Below are positions 27,115-35,144 of a stretch of 64,000 nucleotides of DNA, in pieces. A program made the position numbers and the translations under genes. The stretch is from the NCBI GenBank assembly GCA_017640665.1, contig JAEPQE010000002.1, positions 620,001 through 684,000 on the forward strand, given 5' to 3'. Source of the DNA: Balneolaceae bacterium. Lineage in GTDB: Bacteria; Bacteroidota; Rhodothermia; Balneolales; Balneolaceae. Every line of letters begins with the position of its first letter. The stretch's first letter is position 1. The notes under the pieces are model-generated. The model did not search any database. It had not been told where the DNA came from and saw nothing but the letters and a program-made list of their open reading frames with translations.

Positions 27115-27525
27115 ATGCCAAAATCTTTTGTAAATATTTGGGTTCATGTGATTTGGACTACAAAGAATAGAGAGCCAAGACTGACCAAATCTATTAGGTT
27201 CAAATTATTCCGACACATGAAAGAATATGCTGTTCGAAATAAAATAGATCTGGATATTATAAATGGGGTTGAAGATCATGTTCATTGTCTAATCAGAATA
27301 AGCTCGACTCAATCAATTAGTGCCATTGTTTCTAAGCTGAAAGGAGAATCTTCTTTTTGGTTAACAGAAAATGGATATAAAATTAATTGGCAAGAAGGTT
27401 ACGGTGCTTTTTCTATAGATCATCAGAGTATTCTGGGGGTAAGAAAATATATTTACGATCAGGAGCAACATCATCAGGAGAGAAGTTATCCTGAAGAAAT
27501 AAAGGAATTGACCAGAATAAAATAA
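27115..27525 (+). CDS. REP-associated tyrosine transposase (Y1_Tnp, IS200/IS605 TnpA-like)
   Basis: 136 residues, single domain. The HUH metal motif is EDHVHCLI and the catalytic tyrosine is in VRKYIYDQEQHH near residue 110. NIWVHVIWTTKNREP at the N-terminus is the family start. These enzymes nick single-stranded DNA at hairpins. The gene lies between two nearly identical inverted REP-like palindromes 27060-27083 and 27527-27550, and has no TnpB partner, which is the RAYT arrangement rather than an IS element. It is probably domesticated; activity is unknown. Confidence 0.88.
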   Translation: MPKSFVNIWVHVIWTTKNREPRLTKSIRFKLFRHMKEYAVRNKIDLDIINGVEDHVHCLIRISSTQSISAIVSKLKGESSFWLTENGYKINWQEGYGAFSIDHQSILGVRKYIYDQEQHHQERSYPEEIKELTRIK

Positions 27526-27526
27526 T

Positions 27527-27550
27527 CAAGCGAAGGTCTTCAGGCCTTCG
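27527..27550. repeat. REP-like palindrome, right flank of the RAYT gene
   Basis: Starts CAAGCGAAGGTC and ends GGCCTTCG, self-complementary, and in inverted orientation to 27060-27083 with one mismatch. It begins one base after the transposase stop codon, so it may also act as a 3' stem of the transcript. Confidence 0.75.
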
Positions 27551-27634
27551 CGAATCTATTTACTCAAACTATTATAATCCGAAACTATATCTTATGGTCT
27601 TTGTAAAAGTGAAAAATTTGTAATCAACCTATCT

Positions 27635-28849
27635 ATGAAAAAGCTTTCTGTTCTAATCTTAGGGATTGTATTCATCTCCTGCTCTTCAAATAACGGAGCC
27701 CCCTCGTTCCCAAAAGCCGATCAACTCATACAGCAGTTGCAAGAAACTGCTTCCATTTCTGATGAAACAACAAGAAAAACTCGAATAGATGCTATCTGGG
27801 ATTCCCTTACCGTAAACAAGTTAATCCCATTAACAGAGGATAGTATAGCACTTTTCTTGTACCGGGGGGAAGCTGGGTCAGTAAGCTGGAATGGAGACTT
27901 CAACAGCTGGAGTGGAGATAAAAGAGTGGATACTCAAGGAAGCAACATTATGGGAACCGATATCTGGTTTCTGAAAATGAACTTCCCTTCTGATGCCCGA
28001 CTCGATTATAAAATAACCATAGAAAATGAGAACTGGATTCTTGATCCTGCCAACCCTCATCAACAGTGGAGTGGGTTTGGACCGAATTCCGAACTCAGAA
28101 TGCCGGACTGGAAAGAGGAACCTTTGACGAAAACCATGGAAGAGGCTGGCAAAGGAAGCCTTTCTGCTTACAAACTTATTGAAAGTGATAATTTGGGTTA
28201 TGAAGTTCGGTACCGGGTCTACACTCCTGCAGGATATGAGAATTTCGAGAATCTGCCTGTACTTTATGTAACAGATGGTCAGGAATACTCTGACGAACAA
28301 CTTGGTGCCACTACCATTGTATTAGATAACTTAATTCATCTCCAAAAAATTGAACCTGTTATTGCCGTTTTTGTCGAACCGTTAAATCCGGATAATCCCG
28401 ATGAAAACCGTCGTATGGATGAGTTTGGGAACAATGAAGAATACCTGGCCTTTTATATAGAAGAGCTTATCCCTGAGATAGAAAGGAGTTATAAAGTAAT
28501 AGCAGACAAGGACAATAGGGGTATTTTGGGAACCTCTTTAGGTGGACTAAACGCTACCTATTTCGCTTTTACAGAACCTGACGTTTTTGGTGCTGCTGCC
28601 ATTCAAGCTCCAGCATATTGGTTTCGGGAGGAAATATATGATCTGGTTCGCAATTATGAAGGAGAACAACCTAAACTGTATATGAGCACTGGCACCATTG
28701 GCGACAATACCGAAGAGAGTCGATTAATGAAATCCATCTTCGAAGAGAAAAATTATTCTTTTGAATACCTGGAAGTAAATGAGGGGCATTCCTGGGGAGC
28801 CTGGTCCGCTCAAATGGATGATATTCTGGTCTATTTTTATGGGAATTGA
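27635..28849 (+). CDS. CBM48-linked esterase lipoprotein (enterochelin-esterase-like)
   Basis: 404 residues. MKKLSVLILGIVFISC is a lipoprotein signal. Residues 75-155 read like the carbohydrate-binding/isoamylase-N domain common in esterase D-type proteins (SVSWNGDFNSWSG, WILDPANPHQQWSG). From about residue 180 an alpha/beta hydrolase follows with VLYVTDGQEY, LGTSLGGLNATYFAF (nucleophile Ser) and a C-terminal NEGHSWGAW (His). Such Fes-like enzymes hydrolyse esters of siderophores or acylated sugars in the periplasm. No siderophore genes lie nearby, so the substrate is open. The gene seems to be a single transcription unit followed by a 28865-28901 hairpin. Confidence 0.85.
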   Translation: MKKLSVLILGIVFISCSSNNGAPSFPKADQLIQQLQETASISDETTRKTRIDAIWDSLTVNKLIPLTEDSIALFLYRGEAGSVSWNGDFNSWSGDKRVDTQGSNIMGTDIWFLKMNFPSDARLDYKITIENENWILDPANPHQQWSGFGPNSELRMPDWKEEPLTKTMEEAGKGSLSAYKLIESDNLGYEVRYRVYTPAGYENFENLPVLYVTDGQEYSDEQLGATTIVLDNLIHLQKIEPVIAVFVEPLNPDNPDENRRMDEFGNNEEYLAFYIEELIPEIERSYKVIADKDNRGILGTSLGGLNATYFAFTEPDVFGAAAIQAPAYWFREEIYDLVRNYEGEQPKLYMSTGTIGDNTEESRLMKSIFEEKNYSFEYLEVNEGHSWGAWSAQMDDILVYFYGN

Positions 28850-28864
28850 AGAAAGTAACTGAAT

Positions 28865-28901
28865 CACAAAGGCACAGAGTTTTTTACTTTGTGCCTTTGT
28901 G
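28865..28901. repeat. Hairpin-forming dispersed repeat, possible terminator
   Basis: CACAAAGGCACAGAG at 28865 faces CTTTGTGCCTTTGTG ending at 28901 around a T-rich loop. This CACAAAGG repeat type is scattered in Bacteroidota intergenic DNA. Between the esterase and DUF819 genes it may slow or stop transcription, though no terminal U-run follows. Confidence 0.6.
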
Positions 28902-28945
28902 CCTCAGTCCCTATTCTTAGGCAAATTTGAACCAACGCTCAACTC

Positions 28946-30178
28946 ATGCCTTTGATAACTAACGACGCAGTAGTATTTGGACTCCTGATGGCCATTCTGG
29001 CTGTAATTTTTGTTACTTCTCATAGTGAGAAACCAGGTTTGAAGAAGTTCTATCGAATTATACCGTCTCTTCTTCTTTGTTATTTTGTCCCTTCAATATT
29101 TACTACACTAGGCATTATCTCTCCGGATGAATCCAACCTATATTACGTGGCATCGCGATTCCTTCTTCCTGCGAGTTTGGTTCTGTTAACCTTGAGCATT
29201 GACCTTAAAGCTATAATGGGGCTCGGTTGGAAAGCCGTAGCCATGTTCTTTACTGGTACGCTCGGAATTATTATTGGTGGACCATTAGCTTTGTTGATTG
29301 TTGGAAGTATCAACCCTGAAATTGTATCCGGAGCTGGACCTGAGGAAGTTTGGAGGGGCCTTGCTACCGTAGCAGGAAGCTGGATTGGAGGTGGTGCTAA
29401 TCAAACTGCGATGTATGAAGTATTTGAACCGAGCGATACATTATTCAGTGCAATGATTACGGTTGATATTATTGTCGCTAATATCTGGATGGGCTTTATT
29501 CTGTACGGTGCAGGTATTAGTGATAAAGTGGACAAATGGTTTAAAGCCGATTCTTCAGCAATAGAAAAACTCAAAAAAAGCATCTCGGATTATCAGGCAA
29601 GTATCGCCAAAGTACCAACCTTAGTTGACCTCGTGAAAATCGGTGCAGTAGCTTTTGTTGTCACCGCAGTTGGACATTTGGTTGGAGACTGGATTGCACC
29701 TTGGGTCGAGGAAAATTCAGTTACACTCAGCAGACTTAGCTTAAATTCTTCATTCTTCTGGATTATCGTGGTAGCAACACTTGGCGGGTTTGCTCTTTCA
29801 TTCACAAACCTACGCTACCTGGAAGGTGCAGGAGCCTCAAAAATGGGGAGTTTATTCCTCTATATCCTGGTGATGACGATTGGTATGAAAATGGATCTTG
29901 GAGCCTTCGCCGATGTACCTGGCTTTTTTGTTATTGGTTTTGTCTGGATTATCATTCATGTCATCTTATTACTGCTTGTAGGGAAATTGATTAAAGCTCC
30001 CTTCTTTTTTACTGCTGTTGGAAGTCAGGCAAATGTAGGCGGTGCAGCATCTGCACCTATCGTCGCTTCGGCCTTCTCTCCTGCATTAGCTCCCGTTGGT
30101 GTACTACTTGCTGTATTAGGCTATGGAGTGGGTACCTTCGGCGCCTGGCTATGCGCGTTAATAATGAGTGCTATTTGA
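28946..30178 (+). CDS. DUF819-family integral membrane protein
   Basis: 410 residues with about ten to twelve hydrophobic segments, an inner-membrane protein. The pattern, including GSWIGGGANQTAMYE in the first half and GSQANVGGAASAPIVASAF in the second, matches the DUF819 family. The two GG(A)-containing motifs in both halves suggest an inverted repeat as in transporters. A role as a transporter is likely, but the substrate is not known. The gene has 20 codons more than a bare transmembrane core, with a soluble loop at about residues 190-235 (KWFKADSSAIEKLKKSISDY). No operon partner is evident. Confidence 0.85.
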   Translation: MPLITNDAVVFGLLMAILAVIFVTSHSEKPGLKKFYRIIPSLLLCYFVPSIFTTLGIISPDESNLYYVASRFLLPASLVLLTLSIDLKAIMGLGWKAVAMFFTGTLGIIIGGPLALLIVGSINPEIVSGAGPEEVWRGLATVAGSWIGGGANQTAMYEVFEPSDTLFSAMITVDIIVANIWMGFILYGAGISDKVDKWFKADSSAIEKLKKSISDYQASIAKVPTLVDLVKIGAVAFVVTAVGHLVGDWIAPWVEENSVTLSRLSLNSSFFWIIVVATLGGFALSFTNLRYLEGAGASKMGSLFLYILVMTIGMKMDLGAFADVPGFFVIGFVWIIIHVILLLLVGKLIKAPFFFTAVGSQANVGGAASAPIVASAFSPALAPVGVLLAVLGYGVGTFGAWLCALIMSAI

Positions 30179-30215
30179 ATTATGCTTTAGTTTTGAATGA
30201 TGAAGGATTGATCTA

Positions 30216-30521
30216 ATGAGTACACAGGATGAGTTTGATGAATTTTGTGAGCATAAGCTTCAAGAGCTTAAACAAGTAAGGTTTGAGGATTTACCAAAAT
30301 TTGATAACAATCTATTTACTTTTAGTAAAGGAAGTAGAAAAGGGACGCTTTCAATAGCTATAGAAGAAGTGAGGGAAGATGAAATACTAGTTATTCTTCA
30401 GGGCGAAATTCCTGTACGGTTCTTTAGTTTTTTATCCCATCCATTTGTTGATGGATTCCGAAAAACAAAAAAGGAAGAAGTAACCCCTGCATCATATTCA
30501 GATATCAGTTACTATGATTAG
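30216..30521 (+). CDS. Hypothetical small protein
   Basis: 101 residues starting MSTQDEFDEFCEHKLQELKQ, no signal peptide, no membrane segment. It has a helical acidic N-terminus, a central beta-rich part (GTLSIAIEEVREDEILVILQG) and a short C-terminal tail with TYR-rich residues. I recognise no family. It begins 38 bases after DUF819 on the same strand, so it may share that transcript. Its C-terminal stop touches the left copy of a dispersed inverted repeat (30529). Confidence 0.55.
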   Translation: MSTQDEFDEFCEHKLQELKQVRFEDLPKFDNNLFTFSKGSRKGTLSIAIEEVREDEILVILQGEIPVRFFSFLSHPFVDGFRKTKKEEVTPASYSDISYYD

Positions 30522-30528
30522 CCTGTAA

Positions 30529-30556
30529 GTCATCCTGAGGACACCTCCGAAGGATC
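30529..30556. repeat. Inverted dispersed repeat, left copy beside the GIY-YIG gene
   Basis: 28 bases starting GTCATCCTGAGGA and ending CCGAAGGATC. The inverted copy at 30987-31014 matches 26 of 28 positions; a partial third copy is at 59335. The two copies enclose a GIY-YIG gene. Confidence 0.65.
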
Positions 30557-30610
30557 TTAGCTGGTTACAGGCACCAAAAAACAACCTACCCAAAACTTTA
30601 TCAACGCCCC

Positions 30611-30925
30611 TCACTTAGGCGGCCAATAACCCAGCACCTTTTTATTCAAAAAAGCCAAGGAAGGATTCATTTCCAGAACAATTGCTTCCTTCTTATTTCT
30701 ACTCTTACCCTTGATATATTTCTCTGCTTTAATTGCTTCGTAAGAATTAGAAAAAACTTCATAGTAAATCAATTGATAACAAAAATACCTCCCTGCAAAT
30801 GTCTTTTTATTTCCTTTATTCTGATAGTGCTCGATGAGCCTTCTTTCCAAATGGTTTGTCATCCCAGTATATAAGGTAGTTCTGCTCGGATTGGTTACGA
30901 TATAGACATAGTATTCTTGCTCCAT
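30611..30925 (-). CDS. GIY-YIG nuclease-domain protein
   Basis: 104 residues, one GIY-YIG domain. It starts MEQEYYVYIVTNPSRTTLYTGMT, with the two catalytic strand motifs appearing as YVYIVTN and LYTGMT, then the conserved Arg in LERRLIEHYQ and the metal-binding Glu in FSNSYEAIKAEKYIKG. Small stand-alone GIY-YIG proteins of this type are abundant in Bacteroidota, usually of unknown target. It is enclosed by inverted copies of a 28-base repeat (30529-30556 and 30987-31014), which suggests the gene and the repeat spread together. The catalytic core appears intact. Confidence 0.85.
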   Translation of the reverse strand: MEQEYYVYIVTNPSRTTLYTGMTNHLERRLIEHYQNKGNKKTFAGRYFCYQLIYYEVFSNSYEAIKAEKYIKGKSRNKKEAIVLEMNPSLAFLNKKVLGYWPPK

Positions 30926-30986
30926 ATCCTGTTAGACCTTGCTTCAGAGTATTCCTTACAAAAAAATTTAGGTACTTATCCGCTTG

Positions 30987-31014
30987 GATCCTTCGGAAGT
31001 ATCCTCAGGATGAC
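30987..31014. repeat. Inverted dispersed repeat, right copy beside the GIY-YIG gene
   Basis: In this orientation it starts GATCCTTCGGAAG and ends CAGGATGAC, and is the inverse of 30529-30556 with two mismatches. The spacing between copies is about 430 bases. Confidence 0.65.
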
Positions 31015-31142
31015 TCTCAAAAAATGAATTCTTTCTATCTTCCACATAAATAAAAAATCCCCCGAACCAAATGCTGATAATGGTTGTTTGTTCTTCGTAT
31101 CTTTAACAGATCGAAAATTTTGAATAAAACCGAACCAAACTC

Positions 31143-32297
31143 TTGAAGAGAGCGCTCTTATTTCTTGCAGTATTTGTAGTCATAGCCTCGGCGACTTATG
31201 CACTCGTTATCATACCGAATTTCTCTGCTTTCAAAACACTGTATTCCAATAACGATGGAATGCGGGATGGCTATGAGTACATCGAAAGCACCTATTCCCT
31301 CAAAGCTTTAACTGAATTCATTGGTAATCACCCGGAATATATGTCTGTGGTTTCGTTTAATGTGAATGATCCTGACTCCGGCATTTTCTATCAGGCTGAT
31401 GTACCCAGAACTCTTGGCACACTTTCTAATTTCTTTTTGATTCTGGAGTACGAGCGTCAGGTTGAGGAAGGCACGTTGAATCCAAATGAAAGAATTTCAG
31501 ACTTCAATCAAATAGAGCGCTTTTCTTTGCCTGATATCAGCGAAGAGTCTCACAAGAAGTCCGTTGAAATTCTGGGTGTGGCAGATGATAATCCCATTAC
31601 ACTGGACAATCTGGTTTCTGTGATGGTGGAAACTAATGATCTCGCTATCTCGGATTATTTATGGTTTAAGTTAGGTGAACAAAATATTCGGGCATTGATG
31701 GATTCTTTAAATCTCGAATCCACCAATACCCCTCTTCCTTTTTCCGGATTATATCTATCCATTCATCCTGATGTAAGTGATACTTCAACTTTTATTTCCG
31801 AAGCAGATGTAATTACACTGGCTGAACAAATGTTCCGGGATGATCAGTTTGTTTCTGATACTAAAGAACTATTTGATGATGTGCGTCTGAACCTAAGCTT
31901 TATAGAAGAAAGAGATGCCTTAGAGCATTTTCCTCACACAACGGCCAGAGAAATGTCGAGTTTAATGGCTCGACTTTATCAGAGTGATCTTCTTTCTCCG
32001 GAAATATCTCAACGGGTAAAAGAAAAGATGGGCTGGGTCTTTGAGGGGGAAGCCATCAAGCGAAGCTTTAGTAATTATGGTGCTTTGTATGATAACCGAA
32101 TGGGAATATTGAGCGGAATTGATTTTGGAACCCGGATCTACGACGGACAAGCTTCCGCTCAGGCTGTCTTTTTTGATAAACTCCCGGTTGCATTCTGGCT
32201 TCATCTTTCCGCGAATCACATGCAGGAAGATTACCAGCAACGCCTGATTTGGGATCCCGCGCTCTATGAAACGACAATCGATCAAATCTCTAATTAA
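31143..32297 (+). CDS. Class A beta-lactamase-fold protein with substituted catalytic motifs
   Basis: 384 residues, start codon TTG at 31143, since no in-frame ATG exists before the hydrophobic segment MKRALLFLAVFVVIASATYAL, a signal or anchor. The rest follows the serine beta-lactamase fold: VPRTLGTLSNFFLILEYERQV, then VEEGTLNPNE and DNLVSVMVETNDLAISDYLW. In active enzymes the first block has S-x-x-K and the second S-D-N; here they are T93-L-S-N96 and T-N-D. So catalysis of the usual kind is not expected. It may bind peptidoglycan or beta-lactam without turnover, or act as a receptor or scaffold. Upstream lies AT-rich DNA without a gene. The function is unknown. Confidence 0.7.
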   Translation: MKRALLFLAVFVVIASATYALVIIPNFSAFKTLYSNNDGMRDGYEYIESTYSLKALTEFIGNHPEYMSVVSFNVNDPDSGIFYQADVPRTLGTLSNFFLILEYERQVEEGTLNPNERISDFNQIERFSLPDISEESHKKSVEILGVADDNPITLDNLVSVMVETNDLAISDYLWFKLGEQNIRALMDSLNLESTNTPLPFSGLYLSIHPDVSDTSTFISEADVITLAEQMFRDDQFVSDTKELFDDVRLNLSFIEERDALEHFPHTTAREMSSLMARLYQSDLLSPEISQRVKEKMGWVFEGEAIKRSFSNYGALYDNRMGILSGIDFGTRIYDGQASAQAVFFDKLPVAFWLHLSANHMQEDYQQRLIWDPALYETTIDQISN

Positions 32298-32300
32298 TCA

Positions 32301-32430
32301 GTCATTGCGAGGAGTACATTTTGAGTTATCACTTAACCTTTAATCGACGAAGCAATCTCGGAATTATTCCCGGATCTATAAGACTACTTCGGCGTTCTAC
32401 CGACAAGTCGGTATCACTTCTCGTAATGAC
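32301..32430. repeat. Palindromic dispersed repeat of the GTCATTGCGA type
   Basis: Outer ends GTCATTGCGAGGAG and CTTCTCGTAATGAC are near inverse of each other, with inner GACGAAGCAATCTC and a GACAAGTCGGT region. A relative of about 120 bases is at 59204-59324. It lies between two genes on the same strand. Confidence 0.65.
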
Positions 32431-32445
32431 TTCTATTTATATTAA

Positions 32446-32928
32446 ATGAAATACTGCACTCTATACCTCGTCTGGTTCTTACCTGCTTACCTCCTGTTCA
32501 TTATGGTTCAACAGGCGCTTGTGTATCAAGGAACTATTGACACTTACGAAAATGGAGAAAGTATTGCCGCAAATGTACTCGATTTCGACATCAAACAAAT
32601 TGCAGCGCAAAGTAATGGCTATGTAGTTATCTCCTTTATTAACCCTGATGGAGAAACCATCGAGCGTAAACTCTCGCTATCCATCCAAATGGCGCAGCGT
32701 ATCATCGATACCTCTGTTATTCCCATTCGTTATCTGGAAGGTAATTTCCAGGATATCGTGATGATCCCCACTTATGACCTTCAGAAAAGCACTTCTCTTT
32801 CGAATATAGGAGTTGCATTCATGGGCTTTCTTGCGTTGATATTTGCTTCAATAATGATGACTCGTTTTGCAAATAAAAAAATAGCCAACAAAGAAGATAC
32901 CTATATTATCGAACGGGTAGATGCATGA
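32446..32928 (+). CDS. Hypothetical two-span membrane protein
   Basis: 160 residues. Hydrophobic segments at about 5-25 and 130-150 flank a mostly beta soluble domain (ESIAANVLDFDIKQIAAQ, VISFINPDGETIERKLSLS), so the middle part faces one side of the membrane. The layout resembles DUF3592-type proteins, but I am not sure. The stop codon overlaps the ATG of the following methyltransferase gene (ATGA at 32925-32928), so the two are translated as a pair. Confidence 0.6.
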   Translation: MKYCTLYLVWFLPAYLLFIMVQQALVYQGTIDTYENGESIAANVLDFDIKQIAAQSNGYVVISFINPDGETIERKLSLSIQMAQRIIDTSVIPIRYLEGNFQDIVMIPTYDLQKSTSLSNIGVAFMGFLALIFASIMMTRFANKKIANKEDTYIIERVDA

Positions 32929-33638
32929 GTAAAGGCACACTGTATTTAATTCCGACTACGCTTGGGAAAACTCCTGAGAATAATACAATCCCTGAGTTTA
33001 CACTTTCCGTTATCAGGAAGCTGGAAGTGCTTGTTGTCGAGAATATCCAAACCTCTGTTAAATTTCTGCAATGGGTTGGTGATACCATTCCTGAGTATAA
33101 AATTGATTTCTACCCACTCAACAAGAATACTCCCGATCAGGAAATCTATTCGTTTCTAAAGCCTCTCAGAGTGGGAAAAAACATTGGCTTAATGTCCGAG
33201 GCTGGCGCTCCTGCTGTTGCCGATCCCGGTTCAAAGCTGGTAAAAATGGCACATCAGAATGGAATTAAAGTAGTTCCTTTAGTGGGGCCTTCTTCAATTC
33301 TTTTGGCGCTGATGGCATCTGGATTCAATGGGCAGTCTTTCGCCTTTCATGGGTATCTACCTATCGATGCGAAAGCGCGCAAACAAATGCTGATTCAGCT
33401 GGAAGGGGAATCCCGTCGACATGACCGAACTCAGATGTTTATGGAAGCTCCCTATCGGAATAATGAAATGTTTAAATCGGTGCTGGAAACCTGTAACTCT
33501 TCGACCAGATTTTGTGTGGCGACAGATATCACCCTTCCAACAGAAGACATCCGCTCTATGGAAATTGCAGAATGGAAAAAACTCCCAAAGCCAGACCTGC
33601 ATAAGCGACCGACCATTTTTATTCTGTACGGGAAATAA
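32925..33638 (+). CDS. SAM-dependent methyltransferase, tetrapyrrole-methylase/RsmI-like
   Basis: 237 residues. The fold begins with TLYLIPTTLGK and continues with LEVLVVENIQTSVKFL, GLMSEAGAPAVADPG (the SAM-binding strand of this superfamily), VVPLVGPSSILLALMASG and FAFHGYLP. RsmI enzymes that 2'-O-methylate C1402 of 16S rRNA have this core but are around 280 residues, so this is a shorter paralogue. It may modify rRNA or a small molecule. Starting inside the stop codon of the upstream membrane-protein gene hints at joint expression. Followed by a terminator used by the opposite strand. Confidence 0.82.
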   Translation: MSKGTLYLIPTTLGKTPENNTIPEFTLSVIRKLEVLVVENIQTSVKFLQWVGDTIPEYKIDFYPLNKNTPDQEIYSFLKPLRVGKNIGLMSEAGAPAVADPGSKLVKMAHQNGIKVVPLVGPSSILLALMASGFNGQSFAFHGYLPIDAKARKQMLIQLEGESRRHDRTQMFMEAPYRNNEMFKSVLETCNSSTRFCVATDITLPTEDIRSMEIAEWKKLPKPDLHKRPTIFILYGK

Positions 33639-33670
33639 AAAATCCCGGTCTCTTCTTCAGAAACCGGGAT
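33636..33670 (-). terminator. Intrinsic terminator for the minus-strand ankyrin gene
   Basis: ATCCCGGT at 33642-33649 pairs with ACCGGGAT at 33663-33670 around a 13-base loop. Read on the minus strand the hairpin is followed by a run of six U (33641-33636), so it ends transcripts from the ankyrin gene. Confidence 0.8.
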
Positions 33671-33695
33671 GCTAAATGTGATATAGATTGCTTTC

Positions 33696-34076
33696 TTAGT
33701 GTGCCCCAGCCTCGCTTAAAGTGGCGGCTACTGAAGTATGTTGTTGTGCTACCGCCTGATCCAAAGCCGACCAACCGCGATCGTCGTGAACGTCTACTTC
33801 ACTTTCGTTTTCGATTAATAGCTGAACTATTTCGTTAAATCCGTTTGTTGAGGCCCAATATAAAGCCGTCGTTCCTCTGTTATCTCTTTGATCTACCTCC
33901 GCTCCATGTTTAATCAGCAATTTGGCTACATCAATATGTCCGTGTTTTGATGCTTTCAAGAGTGCTGTGCGATCGTGTTCGTCTTTCGTGTTTACGTCAA
34001 CTCCATCGTTAAGGAGCCCTTTTACTGTCTCAAGGTCGCCATTTTCAGCGGCATCAAGAAATATTTCATCGTTCAT
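33696..34076 (-). CDS. Ankyrin-repeat protein
   Basis: 126 residues, made almost entirely of ankyrin repeats: NGDLETVKGLLNDGVDVNTKD, RTALLKASKHGHIDVAKLL, TTALYWASTNGFNEIVQLL and SALDQAVAQQHTSVAATL. No signal peptide, so it acts in the cytosol as a protein-binding module. It has a strong SD (AGGAGG) 6 bases before its ATG, unusual in this SD-poor window. It stands 109 bases downstream of the MscS gene on the same strand, so it may be part of that unit. Its end is marked by the terminator at 33636-33670. Confidence 0.88.
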   Translation of the reverse strand: MNDEIFLDAAENGDLETVKGLLNDGVDVNTKDEHDRTALLKASKHGHIDVAKLLIKHGAEVDQRDNRGTTALYWASTNGFNEIVQLLIENESEVDVHDDRGWSALDQAVAQQHTSVAATLSEAGAH

Positions 34077-34184
34077 AGATTTCCTCCTACAGTAATTAAT
34101 ATTTAGATGTGCATTCGCATTGTAATTTTCGACTGAAACAATGTCAAATTAGAATCCAAAATGTGGATGAATATTTGATGAAGA

Positions 34185-35144
34185 TCAGGAAACCCCTCTT
34201 TTTACCTGAACACTTTCAGGCACCATTTCAAGAGTATTGAGTTCTTTAAGGATTAGCTCTGTGATTTCACTCTTTAATAAAAACTCGTAGCGTATATCCA
34301 GTACATACGCTTTTACTTTAAGCTGTATCACATAATTCTGTTCGAATACTTTGTTCTCTGAAACTATTACGATTGGTTTTTTTAAGTATACATATCGGGA
34401 TGATACCGCTGCCCGCCTGGCTATTTCTTTCACCTTTTCTACATTCACTGTTGCGGGAAGGAAGATGGAAGAAACCACTTGACAATCGAGCGCTCCCGAA
34501 TTTGTATTGGAAACAGCGTTGCTTACTAAATCCGCATTGGGAAGTGAAACCAGAGAATCATCCGGAGTAACAATACGAGTAGAACGTAAACCTATTTCAG
34601 TTACTTCTCCGTAATAGCCATCCACTTCAATTTTATCTCCTACCTGAAACGGGCGGTCCATGATAATGATAAACCCACCAAATATATTCTTCAGGATATC
34701 TTGTGCTGCAAATCCAACAGCAATACCCACGGAAGCTCCAACTGTTAAAATAGTTTCTATGGGCGGAGAAATAATCCCTGCTATAACAATAAAAATAGCT
34801 GTTGACCAGATCAATACATTCAGGAATGGAACTACGCGCTTTAGGATAAGGCGGTAAGAGGAGCGTTTCTCTGCAAGAGCCCCAAGAAGGAAGGAAAGTA
34901 CCCTGGTGAAAAAATATGTTCCGAACAGAACTACCAGGCTCATGAAAATCTTAGTGAACGAAAAGAAATCTTTGAACTGGCTGACCTTAGTGTCCACTGT
35001 CTGCCCAATAGTAGAATCCGGTTGTGCAATTGCTACTGAATCCTGAACAGTTGCCAGTGAATCCTGAGCTACAAGAGATTCCATTGCAAAAAGCATAACT
35101 AATATGCTCAAAATCACCATTGATATGTAGTTTTTCCTATTCAT
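34185..35144 (-). CDS. MscS-family mechanosensitive channel
   Basis: 319 residues. The start MNRKNYISMVILSILVMLFAMESLVAQ is a signal peptide, then three hydrophobic segments lead to the pore/TM3 and upper beta domain: VGIAVGFAAQDILKNIFGG, FIIIMDRPFQVGDKIEVDG and LRSTRIVTPDDSLVSLPNADL, all MscS signatures. It forms a heptameric pore in the inner membrane. Its ATG overlaps the stop codon of the large ATPase gene by one base (TAATG, at 35144), so the channel is made by coupled translation. The N-terminal extension of about 40 residues with a soluble linker is unusual for a minimal MscS. Confidence 0.92.
   Translation of the reverse strand: MNRKNYISMVILSILVMLFAMESLVAQDSLATVQDSVAIAQPDSTIGQTVDTKVSQFKDFFSFTKIFMSLVVLFGTYFFTRVLSFLLGALAEKRSSYRLILKRVVPFLNVLIWSTAIFIVIAGIISPPIETILTVGASVGIAVGFAAQDILKNIFGGFIIIMDRPFQVGDKIEVDGYYGEVTEIGLRSTRIVTPDDSLVSLPNADLVSNAVSNTNSGALDCQVVSSIFLPATVNVEKVKEIARRAAVSSRYVYLKKPIVIVSENKVFEQNYVIQLKVKAYVLDIRYEFLLKSEITELILKELNTLEMVPESVQVKRGVS

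Noticed and set aside
33642-33670. Terminator of the plus-strand methyltransferase gene
   Set aside because: On the plus strand the hairpin is preceded by A and not followed by T, so it fits the minus-strand gene only.
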